Below, piece by piece: positions 26,997 to 37,604 of a stretch of DNA of 64,000 nucleotides. The stretch comes from Marinilabilia rubra. GTDB lineage: Bacteria; Bacteroidota; Bacteroidia; Bacteroidales; Marinilabiliaceae. A program made the position numbers and the translations under genes. Where the stretch lies: positions 1 to 64,000 of the forward strand of contig NZ_QEWP01000003.1 of NCBI RefSeq assembly GCF_003121985.1, in the 5' to 3' direction. The notes beneath the pieces are model-generated. The model saw only the letters and a list, made by a program, of their open reading frames with translations, was not told the DNA's origin and ran no database searches. Numbering within the stretch: the first letter of the stretch is position 1; the number at the start of each line of letters is the position of its first letter.

Positions 26997-28319
26997 ATGA
27001 AAAGTCAGGCATTTCAAAAAGTATATACCAAACTGAAAAACATCACCAAAGCCACTGTATCCCTGATAGCTGAGGATGTGGGTTACGACGAAATGGCCGT
27101 AGTCAACGGACGTATGGCCCAGGTAGTAAAAATTGTGGGAGACGAAGTGGTACTGCAGGTATTCTCAGGCACAGAAGGAATTCCAACCAATGCAGAAGTA
27201 ACCTTTCTGGGCAATCCACCACAAATAAAAGTTAGTGATGAACTATCAGGCCGTTTTTTCAACGCTTACGGCCAGCCAATCGACGGAGGCCCTGAGATTG
27301 AAGGCGAGATCAGGGAAATCGGTGGACCATCAGTAAATCCTGTGCGTCGGGAGCAACCATCACAATTGATCTCCACCGGTATCGCAGGTATCGACCTAAA
27401 CAACAGCCTTGTTTCCGGTCAGAAGATTCCATTTTTTGCCGACAGTGATCAGCCCTACAACCAGGTAATGGCCAATGTTGCGTTGCGTGCCAAAGCCGAC
27501 AAAATTATTCTAGGAGGCATGGGGCTTTCTAATGATGACTACCTCTTTTTTAAGCAGGTTTTCGACAATGCGGGAGCACTCGACCGAATTGTGAGTTTTG
27601 TAAACACCACTGAAAACCCGCCTGTTGAGCGCTTATTGGTTCCTGACATGGCCCTTACTGCTGCCGAATATTTTGCAGTTGACAAGAATGAAAGTGTACT
27701 GGTGCTGCTTACAGATATGACACTTTTTGCCGATGCCTTAAGTATTGTATCCAACAGGATGGATCAGATTCCTTCAAAAGACAGTATGCCCGGATCTCTC
27801 TATTCCGATCTGGCCAGGATTTATGAAAAAGCGGTTCAGTTTCCCTCCGGAGGTTCAATTACCATTGTAGCTGTAACCACCCTTTCAGGTGGAGATATTA
27901 CCCACGCCATTCCTGATAACACAGGATATATTACCGAGGGTCAGCTCTTTCTCCGCCGCGACACCGACATCGGAAAAGTTATTGTCGATCCGTTCCGTTC
28001 ATTGTCCCGCTTGAAGCAACTCGTAATTGGAGAGCAGACCCGTGAAGACCATCCACAGGTAATGAACGCAGCAGTGCGTCTTTATGCTGATGCCGCAAAT
28101 GCCAAAACCAAGCTTGACAACGGTTTTGACCTTACTGATTATGATGAGCGAACACTTGATTTTGCCAAGGCCTACTCAGAAAAGCTTCTAGCCATAGATG
28201 TCAATGTTGATACAGACACGATGCTTGATATCGGATGGGAACTATTTGGAAAATATTTCTCAAAAGCAGAGGTAGGTATCAAGAAAGAGATGGTTGACAA
28301 GTATTGGAATAATAATTAG
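26997..28319 (+). CDS. atpB: V-type ATP synthase subunit B
   Basis: Non-catalytic regulatory subunit, 440 residues, starting 27 bp after subunit A. It has the N-terminal barrel (VNGRMAQVVKIVGDEVVLQVF), GRFFNAYGQPIDGGP, STGIAGIDLNNSLVSGQKIPFF without a normal P-loop (expected for B), LTDMTLFADAL, and SGGDITHAIPDNTGYITEGQ. Alternates with subunit A in the hexamer. Confidence 0.95.
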   Translation: MKSQAFQKVYTKLKNITKATVSLIAEDVGYDEMAVVNGRMAQVVKIVGDEVVLQVFSGTEGIPTNAEVTFLGNPPQIKVSDELSGRFFNAYGQPIDGGPEIEGEIREIGGPSVNPVRREQPSQLISTGIAGIDLNNSLVSGQKIPFFADSDQPYNQVMANVALRAKADKIILGGMGLSNDDYLFFKQVFDNAGALDRIVSFVNTTENPPVERLLVPDMALTAAEYFAVDKNESVLVLLTDMTLFADALSIVSNRMDQIPSKDSMPGSLYSDLARIYEKAVQFPSGGSITIVAVTTLSGGDITHAIPDNTGYITEGQLFLRRDTDIGKVIVDPFRSLSRLKQLVIGEQTREDHPQVMNAAVRLYADAANAKTKLDNGFDLTDYDERTLDFAKAYSEKLLAIDVNVDTDTMLDIGWELFGKYFSKAEVGIKKEMVDKYWNNN

Positions 28320-28355
28320 TGGCTGTCTGTTAATTGAAACGAAAGAAATCGTAAC

Positions 28356-28958
28356 GTGGCAATAAAATTTCAATATAATAAAACCTCACAACAGGGCCTC
28401 GCCAAACAGCTAAAAATACGGGAACGCGCTTTGCCAACTCTTAAAAACAAAGAATCGGCATTGCGTGTGGAAGTAAAAAAAGCCAAGGATAAAGCAGCTG
28501 TGTTGGATGAGGCACTGAAGAAAGAGCTCAGTCTCTACGAAGATATGATGCAACTTTGGAGTGAATTTGATCCCTCTCTGGTTGAAATCAATGACGTAGA
28601 GCTAACTTCAAAGAAGATCGCGGGAGTACAAACACCTATTCTGGAGAAGGTCCACTTTGAAGTACGTGATTACAATATGTTTGATAAACCGTCATGGTTC
28701 CCCGATGGCATTGCTATTTTAGAAAAATTAGCCAAAATTGCCATTGAAAGGGCTGTTTTTGAAAGAAAAATGGAACTTCTGGATTTTGCCCGTAAAAAAA
28801 CTACCCAAAAAGTAAATCTTTACGAAAAAGTGCAGATTCCCGGTTTTCAGGACGCCATCAGAAAAATAAAGCGATTCCTGGAAGATGAAGAAAACCTCTC
28901 CAAAGCAGCTCAGAAAATTGTAAAGAACCGGCAACAAAATGCGGAGGCAGAGTCATGA
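28356..28958 (+). CDS. atpD: V-type ATP synthase subunit D
   Basis: Central rotor-shaft subunit, 200 residues, largely two long helices (KQLKIRERALPTLKNKESAL at the N-terminus, KVNLYEKVQIPGFQDAIRKI near the C-terminus). It starts with GTG at 28356; the family N-terminus (KFQYNKTSQQGLAKQLK) begins right there and no ATG fits. Its stop overlaps the ATG of subunit I by 4 bases. Confidence 0.9.
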   Translation: MAIKFQYNKTSQQGLAKQLKIRERALPTLKNKESALRVEVKKAKDKAAVLDEALKKELSLYEDMMQLWSEFDPSLVEINDVELTSKKIAGVQTPILEKVHFEVRDYNMFDKPSWFPDGIAILEKLAKIAIERAVFERKMELLDFARKKTTQKVNLYEKVQIPGFQDAIRKIKRFLEDEENLSKAAQKIVKNRQQNAEAES

Positions 28959-30778
28959 TAGTACCCATGTTTAAATATTCCTTTCTGGTATTTCATGCCG
29001 ATTATGACCACTTTCTGGAACACCTGAAGGACCTTGGGGTGGCACATATAGTGGAACATCAGGAAGAACCAACAACGGAGATGCAGGATCTCTACCGGGA
29101 GGTAAGTGACATATCAAAAACCATTAAAAATCTTGAGAGTCGCAAAAAGCATGCTGAAGAAACCTCAGAGCAACTTCACGAAACCACCGGGGAGACCTTA
29201 AATGAAAAGATTCGTGACATCGAAAGTCAGCTCGAGCAGGCCCGACAGCATCTGGCTTCTTTACAAAAAGAAGAAAAACAGCTGGCCCCCTGGGGGTATT
29301 TCTCGAAAGAGGATGTCCAAAAGCTGGGAAAAGCCGGGCTTACTTTCAGGTATTTAATGTGTTCCGAGTCAAAATTCGACCCCTACTGGAAAGAAAAATT
29401 TCCTGTAGAACTTATTTCTGAGAGCGAAGGTTACAGCTATTTTGTTCTTGTTTTAGAGTCAAAATCCAGCGAGTTGCCTGAGGAATTGACAGAGGTTGAT
29501 GAAGTAACACTTCCCGAAGATAACCTGGAAGATGTGCAAAAGGAGATATCTTCAACCCGGGAGGAAATTGATTCCCTGAACAAGCAACTTGATCTTATAG
29601 CTTTGAAAGGAATAAATTTGCTGGAAAATTATAAAAGCAAGCAGGAAGAAAAGCTTTCAGACTTAAATGTGCGATTTCAGACTGTTGACGAGGTTGAAGG
29701 TAAAGTAAGGTTAATTGAAGCCTGGGTACCTGAAGTTAAAGCGCAGGAACTGGAGAAACGGGTAGATAATGAGGAAATTTACTTTATAAAAGAACCCGCA
29801 AAGAACCATGAGAAACCTCCCATCATGCTTAAAAACAATCGTTTTGCCAGATTGTTTGAGCCGGTGAGCAAACTTTTCTCACTGCCCGCTTACGTAGAGC
29901 TGGATATGACTCCGTTTTTTGCACCCTTTTTCATGATGTTCTTTGGATTTTGTCTGGGAGATGCAGGCTACGGATTGCTTCTTGTTTTAGCTGCAACCCT
30001 TTACAAACCAAAAGCCCAAAAGAACCTCCGCCCCATATTAACACTGGTTCAGTTTCTTGGTTTAGCTACCGTCATATTCGGAGCCATCACAGGTACATTC
30101 TTCGGGATTAATATGATGGAAAATCCTCCGACTTTTATGACTGATGTTAAGAACATGTTTCTGGACAATGATCAGATGTTCAACCTTGCGTTAATTTTTG
30201 GTGGAATCCAGATTCTTTTCGGAATGATTCTGAAAGCGATCAACCAGATTCGACAACATGGAATAGGCTATTCTTTTGCAACCTGGGGATGGTTCATTTT
30301 GATAGTTTCGTCTCTGGTATTTTATTATCTGGATCAAAAGAATCCGAATTCAGGTCTGTTCTTTGGCCCTACTCACATGGCTTTTGTTATTTTTGCAGCC
30401 CTGGGCATTTTGGTTTTCAACCATCCCAAGCGCAATATATTTGTCAATATCGGGGCAGGACTATGGGATGCCTACAACATGGTAACCGGTGTAGTGGGCG
30501 ACCTTTTGTCATACATCCGTCTTTTTGCACTGGGATTGGCAAGTGCCATATTAGGACGGGTTTTTAACCAGTTGGCATTTGATCTGGCCCCGGATGTACC
30601 TTTATTAGGAATCTTAATTACACTGATCATCCTTTTAGCCGGGCATGGCATTAACATTTTCATGTCAGGGCTTGGATCTTTTGTTCACCCCTTACGTCTG
30701 ACCTTTGTTGAGTTTTACAAAAATGCCGGCTTCATTGGAGGCGGCAAAGAGTATAAACCTTTTCAGAAAGCACAGTAA
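28955..30778 (+). CDS. atpI: V-type ATP synthase subunit I (a-type membrane stator)
   Basis: 607 residues: a cytoplasmic N-terminal half with coiled coils, then about seven to eight membrane helices from residue ~320. The motif FMMFFGFCLGDAGYGLLL starts the membrane half, and LLSYIRLFALGLASAI carries the Arg that faces the ion-binding Glu of the K ring. FGAITGTFFGI is also typical. ATGA overlap with subunit D. With K it forms the ion pathway. Confidence 0.94.
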   Translation: MIVPMFKYSFLVFHADYDHFLEHLKDLGVAHIVEHQEEPTTEMQDLYREVSDISKTIKNLESRKKHAEETSEQLHETTGETLNEKIRDIESQLEQARQHLASLQKEEKQLAPWGYFSKEDVQKLGKAGLTFRYLMCSESKFDPYWKEKFPVELISESEGYSYFVLVLESKSSELPEELTEVDEVTLPEDNLEDVQKEISSTREEIDSLNKQLDLIALKGINLLENYKSKQEEKLSDLNVRFQTVDEVEGKVRLIEAWVPEVKAQELEKRVDNEEIYFIKEPAKNHEKPPIMLKNNRFARLFEPVSKLFSLPAYVELDMTPFFAPFFMMFFGFCLGDAGYGLLLVLAATLYKPKAQKNLRPILTLVQFLGLATVIFGAITGTFFGINMMENPPTFMTDVKNMFLDNDQMFNLALIFGGIQILFGMILKAINQIRQHGIGYSFATWGWFILIVSSLVFYYLDQKNPNSGLFFGPTHMAFVIFAALGILVFNHPKRNIFVNIGAGLWDAYNMVTGVVGDLLSYIRLFALGLASAILGRVFNQLAFDLAPDVPLLGILITLIILLAGHGINIFMSGLGSFVHPLRLTFVEFYKNAGFIGGGKEYKPFQKAQ

Positions 30779-30804
30779 CTAAAAATTAATAACCTTAAAA
30801 TTAG

Positions 30805-31263
<459 letters not shown>

Positions 31264-31281
31264 GCATTTTAACAACTTATT

Positions 31282-31320
31282 AAAAAAGGCCTGTTCCGGT
31301 TTTCGGAGCAGGCCTTTTTT
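31282..31320 (+). terminator. Terminator of the V-ATPase operon
   Basis: Stem AAAAAAGGCCTG(T)TCC / GGA(G)CAGGCCTTTTTT with a short loop, 19 bp after the subunit K stop. Confidence 0.9.
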
Positions 31321-31526
31321 ATGGAAACAATTTTTTAAATGAAATTATCAAATAATATTCATAACTTCACCATTCAGAGGCAGTTATTAATATTAATGTA
31401 AGACGTATGATCATCTATAAATTCGTCTTTCAAGTGAATTGATGGATAATTTTTAAAACAAAATAACTGGCTTTTTAAAAAAAATAGCAAAAGATCAATT
31501 CAGGAATAATTTTAAGCAAATCAACT

Positions 31527-33512
31527 ATGAAAGATTTCAGAGCTTTAACAACCGAAGAAACGGAAAAGCTCGAAGAGCAGGGATGCATGTGCAACGACTG
31601 GAGTAAAGTACATGTAAAAGATGGTTTTGAAACTAAACACGTACGTCACAGTACTTTTAGCGGGGAGGTTCGAATCGGTTGTTTCAGTAAAGAATTTGAT
31701 TTTCCGGGAGGGGTTAAAAAACATTCCGGAATCTCTTTTGCAACCATTCATAATTCGAGCATCGGTGATAATGTATATATCAGCCAGGTGCGGAATCAAA
31801 TAGCAAACTATCACATAGAAGATGAAGTAATCATTGAAAATGTAGATTCTCTGACTACTGAAGGAGAGTCTTGTTTTGGAAACGGCGAAAAGATTGCGGT
31901 CCTTAATGAGGCCGGAGGCAGGGAAGTGCCTATCTTCAACGAATTATCAGCCCATACTGCTTATCTGATGGCATTTTATCGCCATCGGCCCAAACTCATT
32001 GAAAAACTATATTCTCTTGTAGATGAATATTGCTCTAATGTCTGTTCAACTGCAGGAAGCATCAAAAAAGGAGCAAAACTCATAAACTCCCGTACCCTGC
32101 TGAATGTCAACATTGGCCCTTCAGCAAAAGTTGAGGGTATTTACCGGCTGGTCAATGGCACAATTAACAGTTCTCCGGATCATCCAACCTATTTCGGTCC
32201 GGGGGTTATAGCCGAAGATTTCATTGCCGCAAGTGGCGCTGAAGTTACAGATGCCACTTTGATTTCCAAATGCTTTATCGGGCAGGGTTGCGTTCTTGGG
32301 AAGCATTATTCAGCTGAAAATTCGGCCTTTTTTGCCAATTGCCAGGGATTTCATGGTGAGGCCTGCAGTATCTTTGCAGGTCCCTATACTGTTTCGCATC
32401 ACAAGTCCACTTTACTCATTGCAGGGTATTATTCCTTTCTGAATGCCGGAAGTGGGTCCAACCAGAGCAATCATATGTATAAACTGGGACCGGTTCACCA
32501 GGGGGTAGTGGAAAGAGGCAGTAAAACCACCAGTGATTCCTATCTTTTATGGCCGGCCAAAATAGGGCCTTTTTCACTGGTTATGGGCCGCCATTACCGT
32601 AATCCAGATACTTCATGCTTCCCCTTTTCTTACCTTATAGAAAATAAAGATGAGAGCTACCTGGCTCCGGGAGTCAACCTCCGAAGCATCGGAACCATAA
32701 GGGATGCAAGAAAATGGCCCAACAGGGACAAACGAAAAGACCCCAAAAAACTGGATTACATCACCTTTAACCTGCTCAGCCCCTATTCCGTTGAGAAAAT
32801 CATCTCCGGTAAACACACGCTCTTGAAGCTCAAGGAAACTTCGGGGGCAACCTCGGAGTATTTCATGTATAACAGTGTAAAAATTGAAGCCAATGCTTTG
32901 GAACGAGGCATTCGACTTTATGAGACCGGAATCAGTAAGTTTTTGGGAAACGGGCTTTTAAAAATCCTGGAATCTAAGGAATATGATTCCATCGAAGAAC
33001 TAAGAAAAGCTCTAAAACCTTCATCGGATGAAGGTACCGGACAATGGATTGATATGGCCGGCATGATCGTTCCAAAAGAAAAGGTATTGGAACTAGTTGA
33101 AGACGTTGAGAAAGGAAAAATAAACACCCTCAGGGAGATTGACAATATTTTTCAATCCTGGCAAAACAGTTATTACCAGTGGGTATGGAACTGGAGTGTT
33201 AAAGTTTTTAAAGATGAGTTGGATATTGACATTAACTCCATTACCAGAGGCGAATTACTGGATTTTATTTCCAGGTGGGAACATGCAGTGCTCTCTCTTG
33301 ACCAGATGATGTTTGAAGATGCACGAAAAGAATTCACTTTAAAAGCTCAGACAGGCTTTGGTATGGATGGAGAAGATGAGATTCGAAATACCGATTTTGA
33401 GCAGGTGCGTGGAGCATTTGAAAAACACCCTGCCGTTTGTGACATCCTTGAACATTCACAAAAAAAGAAGGAACTTGCTGCCAAAGTATCAGAAAAATTA
33501 AATCGATTATAG
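31527..33512 (+). CDS. DUF4954 family protein (left-handed beta-helix type)
   Basis: 661 residues, no signal peptide or membrane segment. The first ~420 residues show the loose hexapeptide pattern of left-handed beta-helix proteins (for example SSIGDNVYISQVRNQIANYH, GPSAKVEGIYRLVNGTINSS, AKIGPFSLVMG), followed by a helical C-terminal third. This matches the Bacteroidota family DUF4954, whose fold resembles sugar-nucleotide acyl- or uridylyltransferases. The neighbour glmS, 72 bp downstream on the same strand, makes glucosamine-6-phosphate, so a link to UDP-GlcNAc metabolism is conceivable but unproved. Confidence 0.8.
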   Translation: MKDFRALTTEETEKLEEQGCMCNDWSKVHVKDGFETKHVRHSTFSGEVRIGCFSKEFDFPGGVKKHSGISFATIHNSSIGDNVYISQVRNQIANYHIEDEVIIENVDSLTTEGESCFGNGEKIAVLNEAGGREVPIFNELSAHTAYLMAFYRHRPKLIEKLYSLVDEYCSNVCSTAGSIKKGAKLINSRTLLNVNIGPSAKVEGIYRLVNGTINSSPDHPTYFGPGVIAEDFIAASGAEVTDATLISKCFIGQGCVLGKHYSAENSAFFANCQGFHGEACSIFAGPYTVSHHKSTLLIAGYYSFLNAGSGSNQSNHMYKLGPVHQGVVERGSKTTSDSYLLWPAKIGPFSLVMGRHYRNPDTSCFPFSYLIENKDESYLAPGVNLRSIGTIRDARKWPNRDKRKDPKKLDYITFNLLSPYSVEKIISGKHTLLKLKETSGATSEYFMYNSVKIEANALERGIRLYETGISKFLGNGLLKILESKEYDSIEELRKALKPSSDEGTGQWIDMAGMIVPKEKVLELVEDVEKGKINTLREIDNIFQSWQNSYYQWVWNWSVKVFKDELDIDINSITRGELLDFISRWEHAVLSLDQMMFEDARKEFTLKAQTGFGMDGEDEIRNTDFEQVRGAFEKHPAVCDILEHSQKKKELAAKVSEKLNRL

Positions 33513-33584
33513 ATAACGCCATATTCGACACGAATCAGGCTAGAGAAACAGTTAACAGGAAAAGAAACTAAAGAAGAACATCAT

Positions 33585-35423
33585 ATGTGTGGAATTGTAG
33601 CTTATGTAGGAGAGCGGACAGCCTTTCCAATTTTAATAAAAGGACTTCAGCGACTTGAATATCGAGGGTATGATTCAGCTGGAATCGCTCTTATGAATGA
33701 AGAAACGCATTTGTATAAATGCAAAGGAAAAGTAAAGGACCTTGAATTGCTTGTAAAAGGCAAAGAAATTTCAGGTTCCATTGGCATCGGCCATACACGC
33801 TGGGCGACTCATGGAGAACCCAATGACATCAACGCTCACCCCCACCAGTCAATGAATAACAAATTCACAGTTGTTCATAACGGAATTATTGAGAACTATG
33901 ACCATCTGAAAAAAGAACTCTCCAACAGGGGTTACGAATTCAAGAGTGATACTGATACTGAGGTGCTGGCCAATTTAATCGAGAACATCTATCTGGAGCA
34001 AAAGGTATCGGCAGAGTTGGCAGTAAGACTTGCGCTCACCAAAGTAGTTGGCGCTTACGGTCTGGTAATATATTGTTCCGATGAGCCCGGCCGGTTAATC
34101 GCTGCCCGCAAAGGCAGTCCTTTGGTAATTGGCATTGGAGAAAATGAGTATTTCATGGCTTCTGATGCAACGCCTATCATTGAATATACCGATCAGGTAG
34201 TATACCTCAATGACGAAGAAGTGGCTGTTGTCGATAATGAACACTTCGATCTTAAAAACCTGAAAAATGACATCAAAACCCCTCAGGTGCAAAAAGTGGA
34301 GCTCAGCATAGATGAGATAGACAAAGGAGATTATGAGCACTTTATGCTGAAAGAGATTCACGATCAACCCTCTTCTATAGAGGACACGTTTCGAGGACGC
34401 ATATCAATGGACCACAGTAAAATATTTTTGGGTGGAATTCTGGATGTATTACCATCCCTAATAAATGCACGCCGCATTATTATTTTGGCCTGCGGCACTT
34501 CGTGGCATGCAGGACTGGTGAGTGAGTATCTTTTTGAAGAATATGCCCGCGTTCCGGTAGAAGTAGAATATGCTTCTGAATTCAGATACAGAAAACCCAT
34601 TCTATATCCGGATGATGTTGTTATTGCAATATCTCAGAGTGGCGAGACTGCAGATACCCTTGCTGCCATCCGGATGGTTCGTGAGCAATCCGAAGCAACA
34701 ATTCTGGGCATTTGCAATGTAGCAGGTTCGTCCATCTCAAGAGAAACAGATGCAGGCGTATACACCCACGCTGGTATAGAGATTGGAGTAGCTTCCACCA
34801 AAGCTTTTACAGCTCAGATAACTGTGCTGACAATGATGGCTTTCCTTCTCGGTCACCGCAAAAAGAAAATCTCCGATTCTGACTATGTGAAATTGGTAAA
34901 TGCTTTGACCGAAATCCCCGGTAAAATGAGGGAAATCTTAAATCACGAAGGTTTTATCAAAGATGTAGCCAATAAATATACCAACGTCACCAATTCACTT
35001 TATCTGGGCCGCGGCGTTCTTTACCCCGTAGCATTAGAAGGTGCATTAAAACTCAAAGAGATCTCATACATTCATGCTGAGGGCTATCCGGCAGCTGAAA
35101 TGAAACACGGGCCAATTGCCTTAATTGACGAAAACATGCCGGTTTTTGTTTTGGCTGTAAAGGATGATTCATACGAAAAAATTACCAGTAATATACAGGA
35201 GGTAAAAGCCAGAAACGGGAAAGTTGTAGCAATTGTAACTGAAGGCGAGAAAACCTTGCGTAACATGGCCGATGACGTAATTGAAATTCCGGCTTGTCAC
35301 AAATCGTTATCACCTTTGCTGGCAGTGGTGCCTTTGCAGATAATATCCTATCAGATTGCGGTAATGCGCGGATGTAATGTTGATCAGCCCCGGAACCTGG
35401 CAAAGTCTGTAACAGTTGAATAA
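33585..35423 (+). CDS. glmS: Glutamine--fructose-6-phosphate aminotransferase (isomerizing)
   Basis: First committed enzyme of amino-sugar synthesis, 612 residues. The N-terminal glutaminase domain begins MCGIVAYVG; Cys2 becomes the catalytic N-terminal Cys. Downstream are YRGYDSAGIAL, GHTRWATHGEPNDINAHPH and the linker. Two SIS domains follow (ILACGTSWHAG, ISQSGETADTLAA, LGRGVLYPVALEGALKLKE), ending in the family tail DQPRNLAKSVTVE. It supplies peptidoglycan and LPS precursors. No glmS ribozyme is evident in the 72-bp upstream gap. Confidence 0.97.
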   Translation: MCGIVAYVGERTAFPILIKGLQRLEYRGYDSAGIALMNEETHLYKCKGKVKDLELLVKGKEISGSIGIGHTRWATHGEPNDINAHPHQSMNNKFTVVHNGIIENYDHLKKELSNRGYEFKSDTDTEVLANLIENIYLEQKVSAELAVRLALTKVVGAYGLVIYCSDEPGRLIAARKGSPLVIGIGENEYFMASDATPIIEYTDQVVYLNDEEVAVVDNEHFDLKNLKNDIKTPQVQKVELSIDEIDKGDYEHFMLKEIHDQPSSIEDTFRGRISMDHSKIFLGGILDVLPSLINARRIIILACGTSWHAGLVSEYLFEEYARVPVEVEYASEFRYRKPILYPDDVVIAISQSGETADTLAAIRMVREQSEATILGICNVAGSSISRETDAGVYTHAGIEIGVASTKAFTAQITVLTMMAFLLGHRKKKISDSDYVKLVNALTEIPGKMREILNHEGFIKDVANKYTNVTNSLYLGRGVLYPVALEGALKLKEISYIHAEGYPAAEMKHGPIALIDENMPVFVLAVKDDSYEKITSNIQEVKARNGKVVAIVTEGEKTLRNMADDVIEIPACHKSLSPLLAVVPLQIISYQIAVMRGCNVDQPRNLAKSVTVE

Positions 35424-35461
35424 CAGTCAATCATTCCACAACCATCCAATCCCTAAATAAT

Positions 35462-35499
35462 GAAAGAGCCGTTCCTTTTTAGCAGGAACGGCTCTTTCT
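35462..35499. terminator. Bidirectional terminator between glmS and rmlB
   Basis: 14-bp stem GAAAGAGCCGTTCC / GGAACGGCTCTTTC with loop TTTTTAGCA, between convergent genes. The flanking T-runs are short. Confidence 0.8.
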
Positions 35500-35518
35500 A
35501 TTACTTCATCAGTATTTC

Positions 35519-36574
35519 TCACCTGTAATCGTATTGATTGGAATAATAATCTGTATAATCTCCTGAAATAACATTATTCAACCATTCTTCATTGTTAAGA
35601 TACCAATTAACAGTCTTCTCAATACCCTCCTCAAATTGAAGAGATGGTTTCCAACCAAGCTCATTCATTAATTTGCCGGAGTCAATGGCATAGCGCTTAT
35701 CATGACCTGCTCTGTCCTTCACAAAAGTAATTAACTGAGCAGATTCCCCATTTTTACGTCCAAGAGCTTTATCCATAACTTCGCAAAGTTTCCGGATTAG
35801 ATCAATGTTTGTCCACTCATTATTACCTCCGATATTATAGGTTTCACCATCTTTACCCTCATGAAAAATCAGGTCTATAGCGGAAGCATGATCTTCAACA
35901 AACAACCAATCACGAACATTCTCTCCCTTTCCGTAAATCGGAATATCCTTCTTGTGTTTGATATTATTTACAGCTAATGGGATGAGTTTCTCAGGAAACT
36001 GATTGGGCCCGTAATTATTGGAACAATTAGAGATCACCACCGGCAAATTATAGGTATGATGCCATGCCCTTACCATATGATCACTGCTTGCTTTGGAGGC
36101 AGAATAAGGGCTTCGGGGATCATAGGATGTTTCTTCTGTAAAGAGTCCTGCAGCTCCCAAAGAACCATAAACTTCATCGGTGGAAATATGGTAAAACCTT
36201 TTTCCTGCCAGGTTATCTCCCCACAAATCACGGGCAGCATTCAACAAATTAACCGTTCCCAGAACATTGGCTTTAACAAATGCCAGAGGATCACTTATCG
36301 ACCGGTCCACATGCGATTCAGCAGCCAAATGGATAACTCCGTCTGGTTGAAACTCAGTAAACACTTTGCGGATTTTTTCTTCATCTGCAATATCGGCTTT
36401 AATAAAGGTGTAGTTTAAAGCATTCTCAACATCCTTTAGGTTTTCCAGGTTACCGGCATAGGTCAATGCATCCAGATTGATGATCTTATAATCGGGGTAT
36501 TTATTGACCATCAGCCGGACAACATGTGAGCCAATGAAGCCGGCGCCTCCGGTTATTAAGATGGTTCTTTCCAT
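35519..36574 (-). CDS. rmlB: dTDP-glucose 4,6-dehydratase
   Basis: Short-chain dehydrogenase/reductase-fold enzyme making dTDP-4-keto-6-deoxyglucose for deoxysugars of surface glycans. 351 residues from the ATG at 36574 (MERTILITGGAGFIGSHVV), which follows the galE stop by 1 bp; an upstream ATG would lie inside galE. The NAD site GGAGFIGS, HISTDEVYG, the catalytic YSASK and NNYGPNQFPEKLIPL are all present. rmlA, C and D are not in the window. Confidence 0.93.
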   Translation of the reverse strand: MERTILITGGAGFIGSHVVRLMVNKYPDYKIINLDALTYAGNLENLKDVENALNYTFIKADIADEEKIRKVFTEFQPDGVIHLAAESHVDRSISDPLAFVKANVLGTVNLLNAARDLWGDNLAGKRFYHISTDEVYGSLGAAGLFTEETSYDPRSPYSASKASSDHMVRAWHHTYNLPVVISNCSNNYGPNQFPEKLIPLAVNNIKHKKDIPIYGKGENVRDWLFVEDHASAIDLIFHEGKDGETYNIGGNNEWTNIDLIRKLCEVMDKALGRKNGESAQLITFVKDRAGHDKRYAIDSGKLMNELGWKPSLQFEEGIEKTVNWYLNNEEWLNNVISGDYTDYYSNQYDYR

Positions 36575-36575
36575 A

Positions 36576-37604
36576 TTACTTAATATTTCGAACTTTCTTT
36601 TCCCACTCCCAGGCACTCTTCAGGGTTTCATCCAACGTTTTCTCTGCTTTCCACCCTAGCTCCTCGTTGGCATATGTAGTATCTGCCCAAATTTTCTCGA
36701 TATCTCCGGCACGACGATCAACAATCTGGTATGGTAAATCAACCCCGTTCACTTTAATGAATGATTTTACCAGTTGCATAACCGAATACCCGTTACCGGT
36801 TCCTACATTAAAAAATTCGTAAGAAGCTTTATTATTATCTTCCAACAAACGGTTAATCGCAACAACATGGGCTTTGGCTAAATCCACAACATTGATGTAA
36901 TCGCGAATAGCTGTTCCATCTTCAGTATCGTAATCCTCTCCAAAAATTTTAAGCTCATCTCTGAGTCCGGCAGCCGTCTGAGTAATAAAAGGCACCAGAT
37001 TATTGGGAACTCCAACGGGCAATTCCCCGATTAATGCAGAGGGATGTGCTCCAATAGGGTTAAAGTAGCGTAAAGCAATACAATTGACACCCTCATTTAC
37101 CGCGCTGAAATCGCGCATAATGTCCTCGGAAATGGCTTTTGTATTACCGTATGGAGATTCTGCAGGTTTCCGGGGTGTTGATTCTGTTACAGGCAATTTA
37201 TCCGGTTGACCATACACAGTGCAGCTGGAACTAAAAACCATATTCGGAACCTGGTGCTTTTTCATATTCTCGAGAAGATTCATCAGAGAAACCAGGTTAT
37301 TTCGGTAATATTCCAATGGCTTTTGTACAGACTCGCCAACGGCCTTATAAGCAGCAAAATGAATAATGGCTTCTACATTCTTATACTTTTCAAAGAATGC
37401 ATCGGTTTTTTCCCTGTCGGTAAGGTTAAATTGTTCAAACCCGGGACGCTTTCCGGTAATTTTTTCAATCGCATCAAGCACCTCAATGCCCGAATTTGAC
37501 AAGTCGTCAATAATAACTACCTCAAATCCCTCATTTTGCAGCTCAACTACTGTATGTGAACCAATATAACCGGTACCACCGGTCACCAGAATTTGTTTGC
37601 TCAT
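36576..37604 (-). CDS. galE: UDP-glucose 4-epimerase
   Basis: Interconverts UDP-glucose and UDP-galactose (possibly the N-acetyl forms). 342 residues; NAD site VTGGTGYIGSHT, the FAAYKAVGESVQKPLEYYRN stretch, SSSCTVYG, catalytic Tyr/Lys in YGNTK, RYFNPIGAHPS and the C-terminal DTTYANEELGWKAE are typical of GalE. Directly upstream of rmlB (1 bp gap), forming a two-gene nucleotide-sugar operon. Confidence 0.95.
   Translation of the reverse strand: MSKQILVTGGTGYIGSHTVVELQNEGFEVVIIDDLSNSGIEVLDAIEKITGKRPGFEQFNLTDREKTDAFFEKYKNVEAIIHFAAYKAVGESVQKPLEYYRNNLVSLMNLLENMKKHQVPNMVFSSSCTVYGQPDKLPVTESTPRKPAESPYGNTKAISEDIMRDFSAVNEGVNCIALRYFNPIGAHPSALIGELPVGVPNNLVPFITQTAAGLRDELKIFGEDYDTEDGTAIRDYINVVDLAKAHVVAINRLLEDNNKASYEFFNVGTGNGYSVMQLVKSFIKVNGVDLPYQIVDRRAGDIEKIWADTTYANEELGWKAEKTLDETLKSAWEWEKKVRNIK

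Noticed and set aside
28320-28355. Missing ATG suggesting a frameshifted subunit D gene
   Set aside because: A GTG at 28356 gives the complete family N-terminus, so the gene is intact.
33513-33584. glmS ribozyme or riboswitch ahead of glmS
   Set aside because: The 72-bp gap is too short and shows no conserved core.
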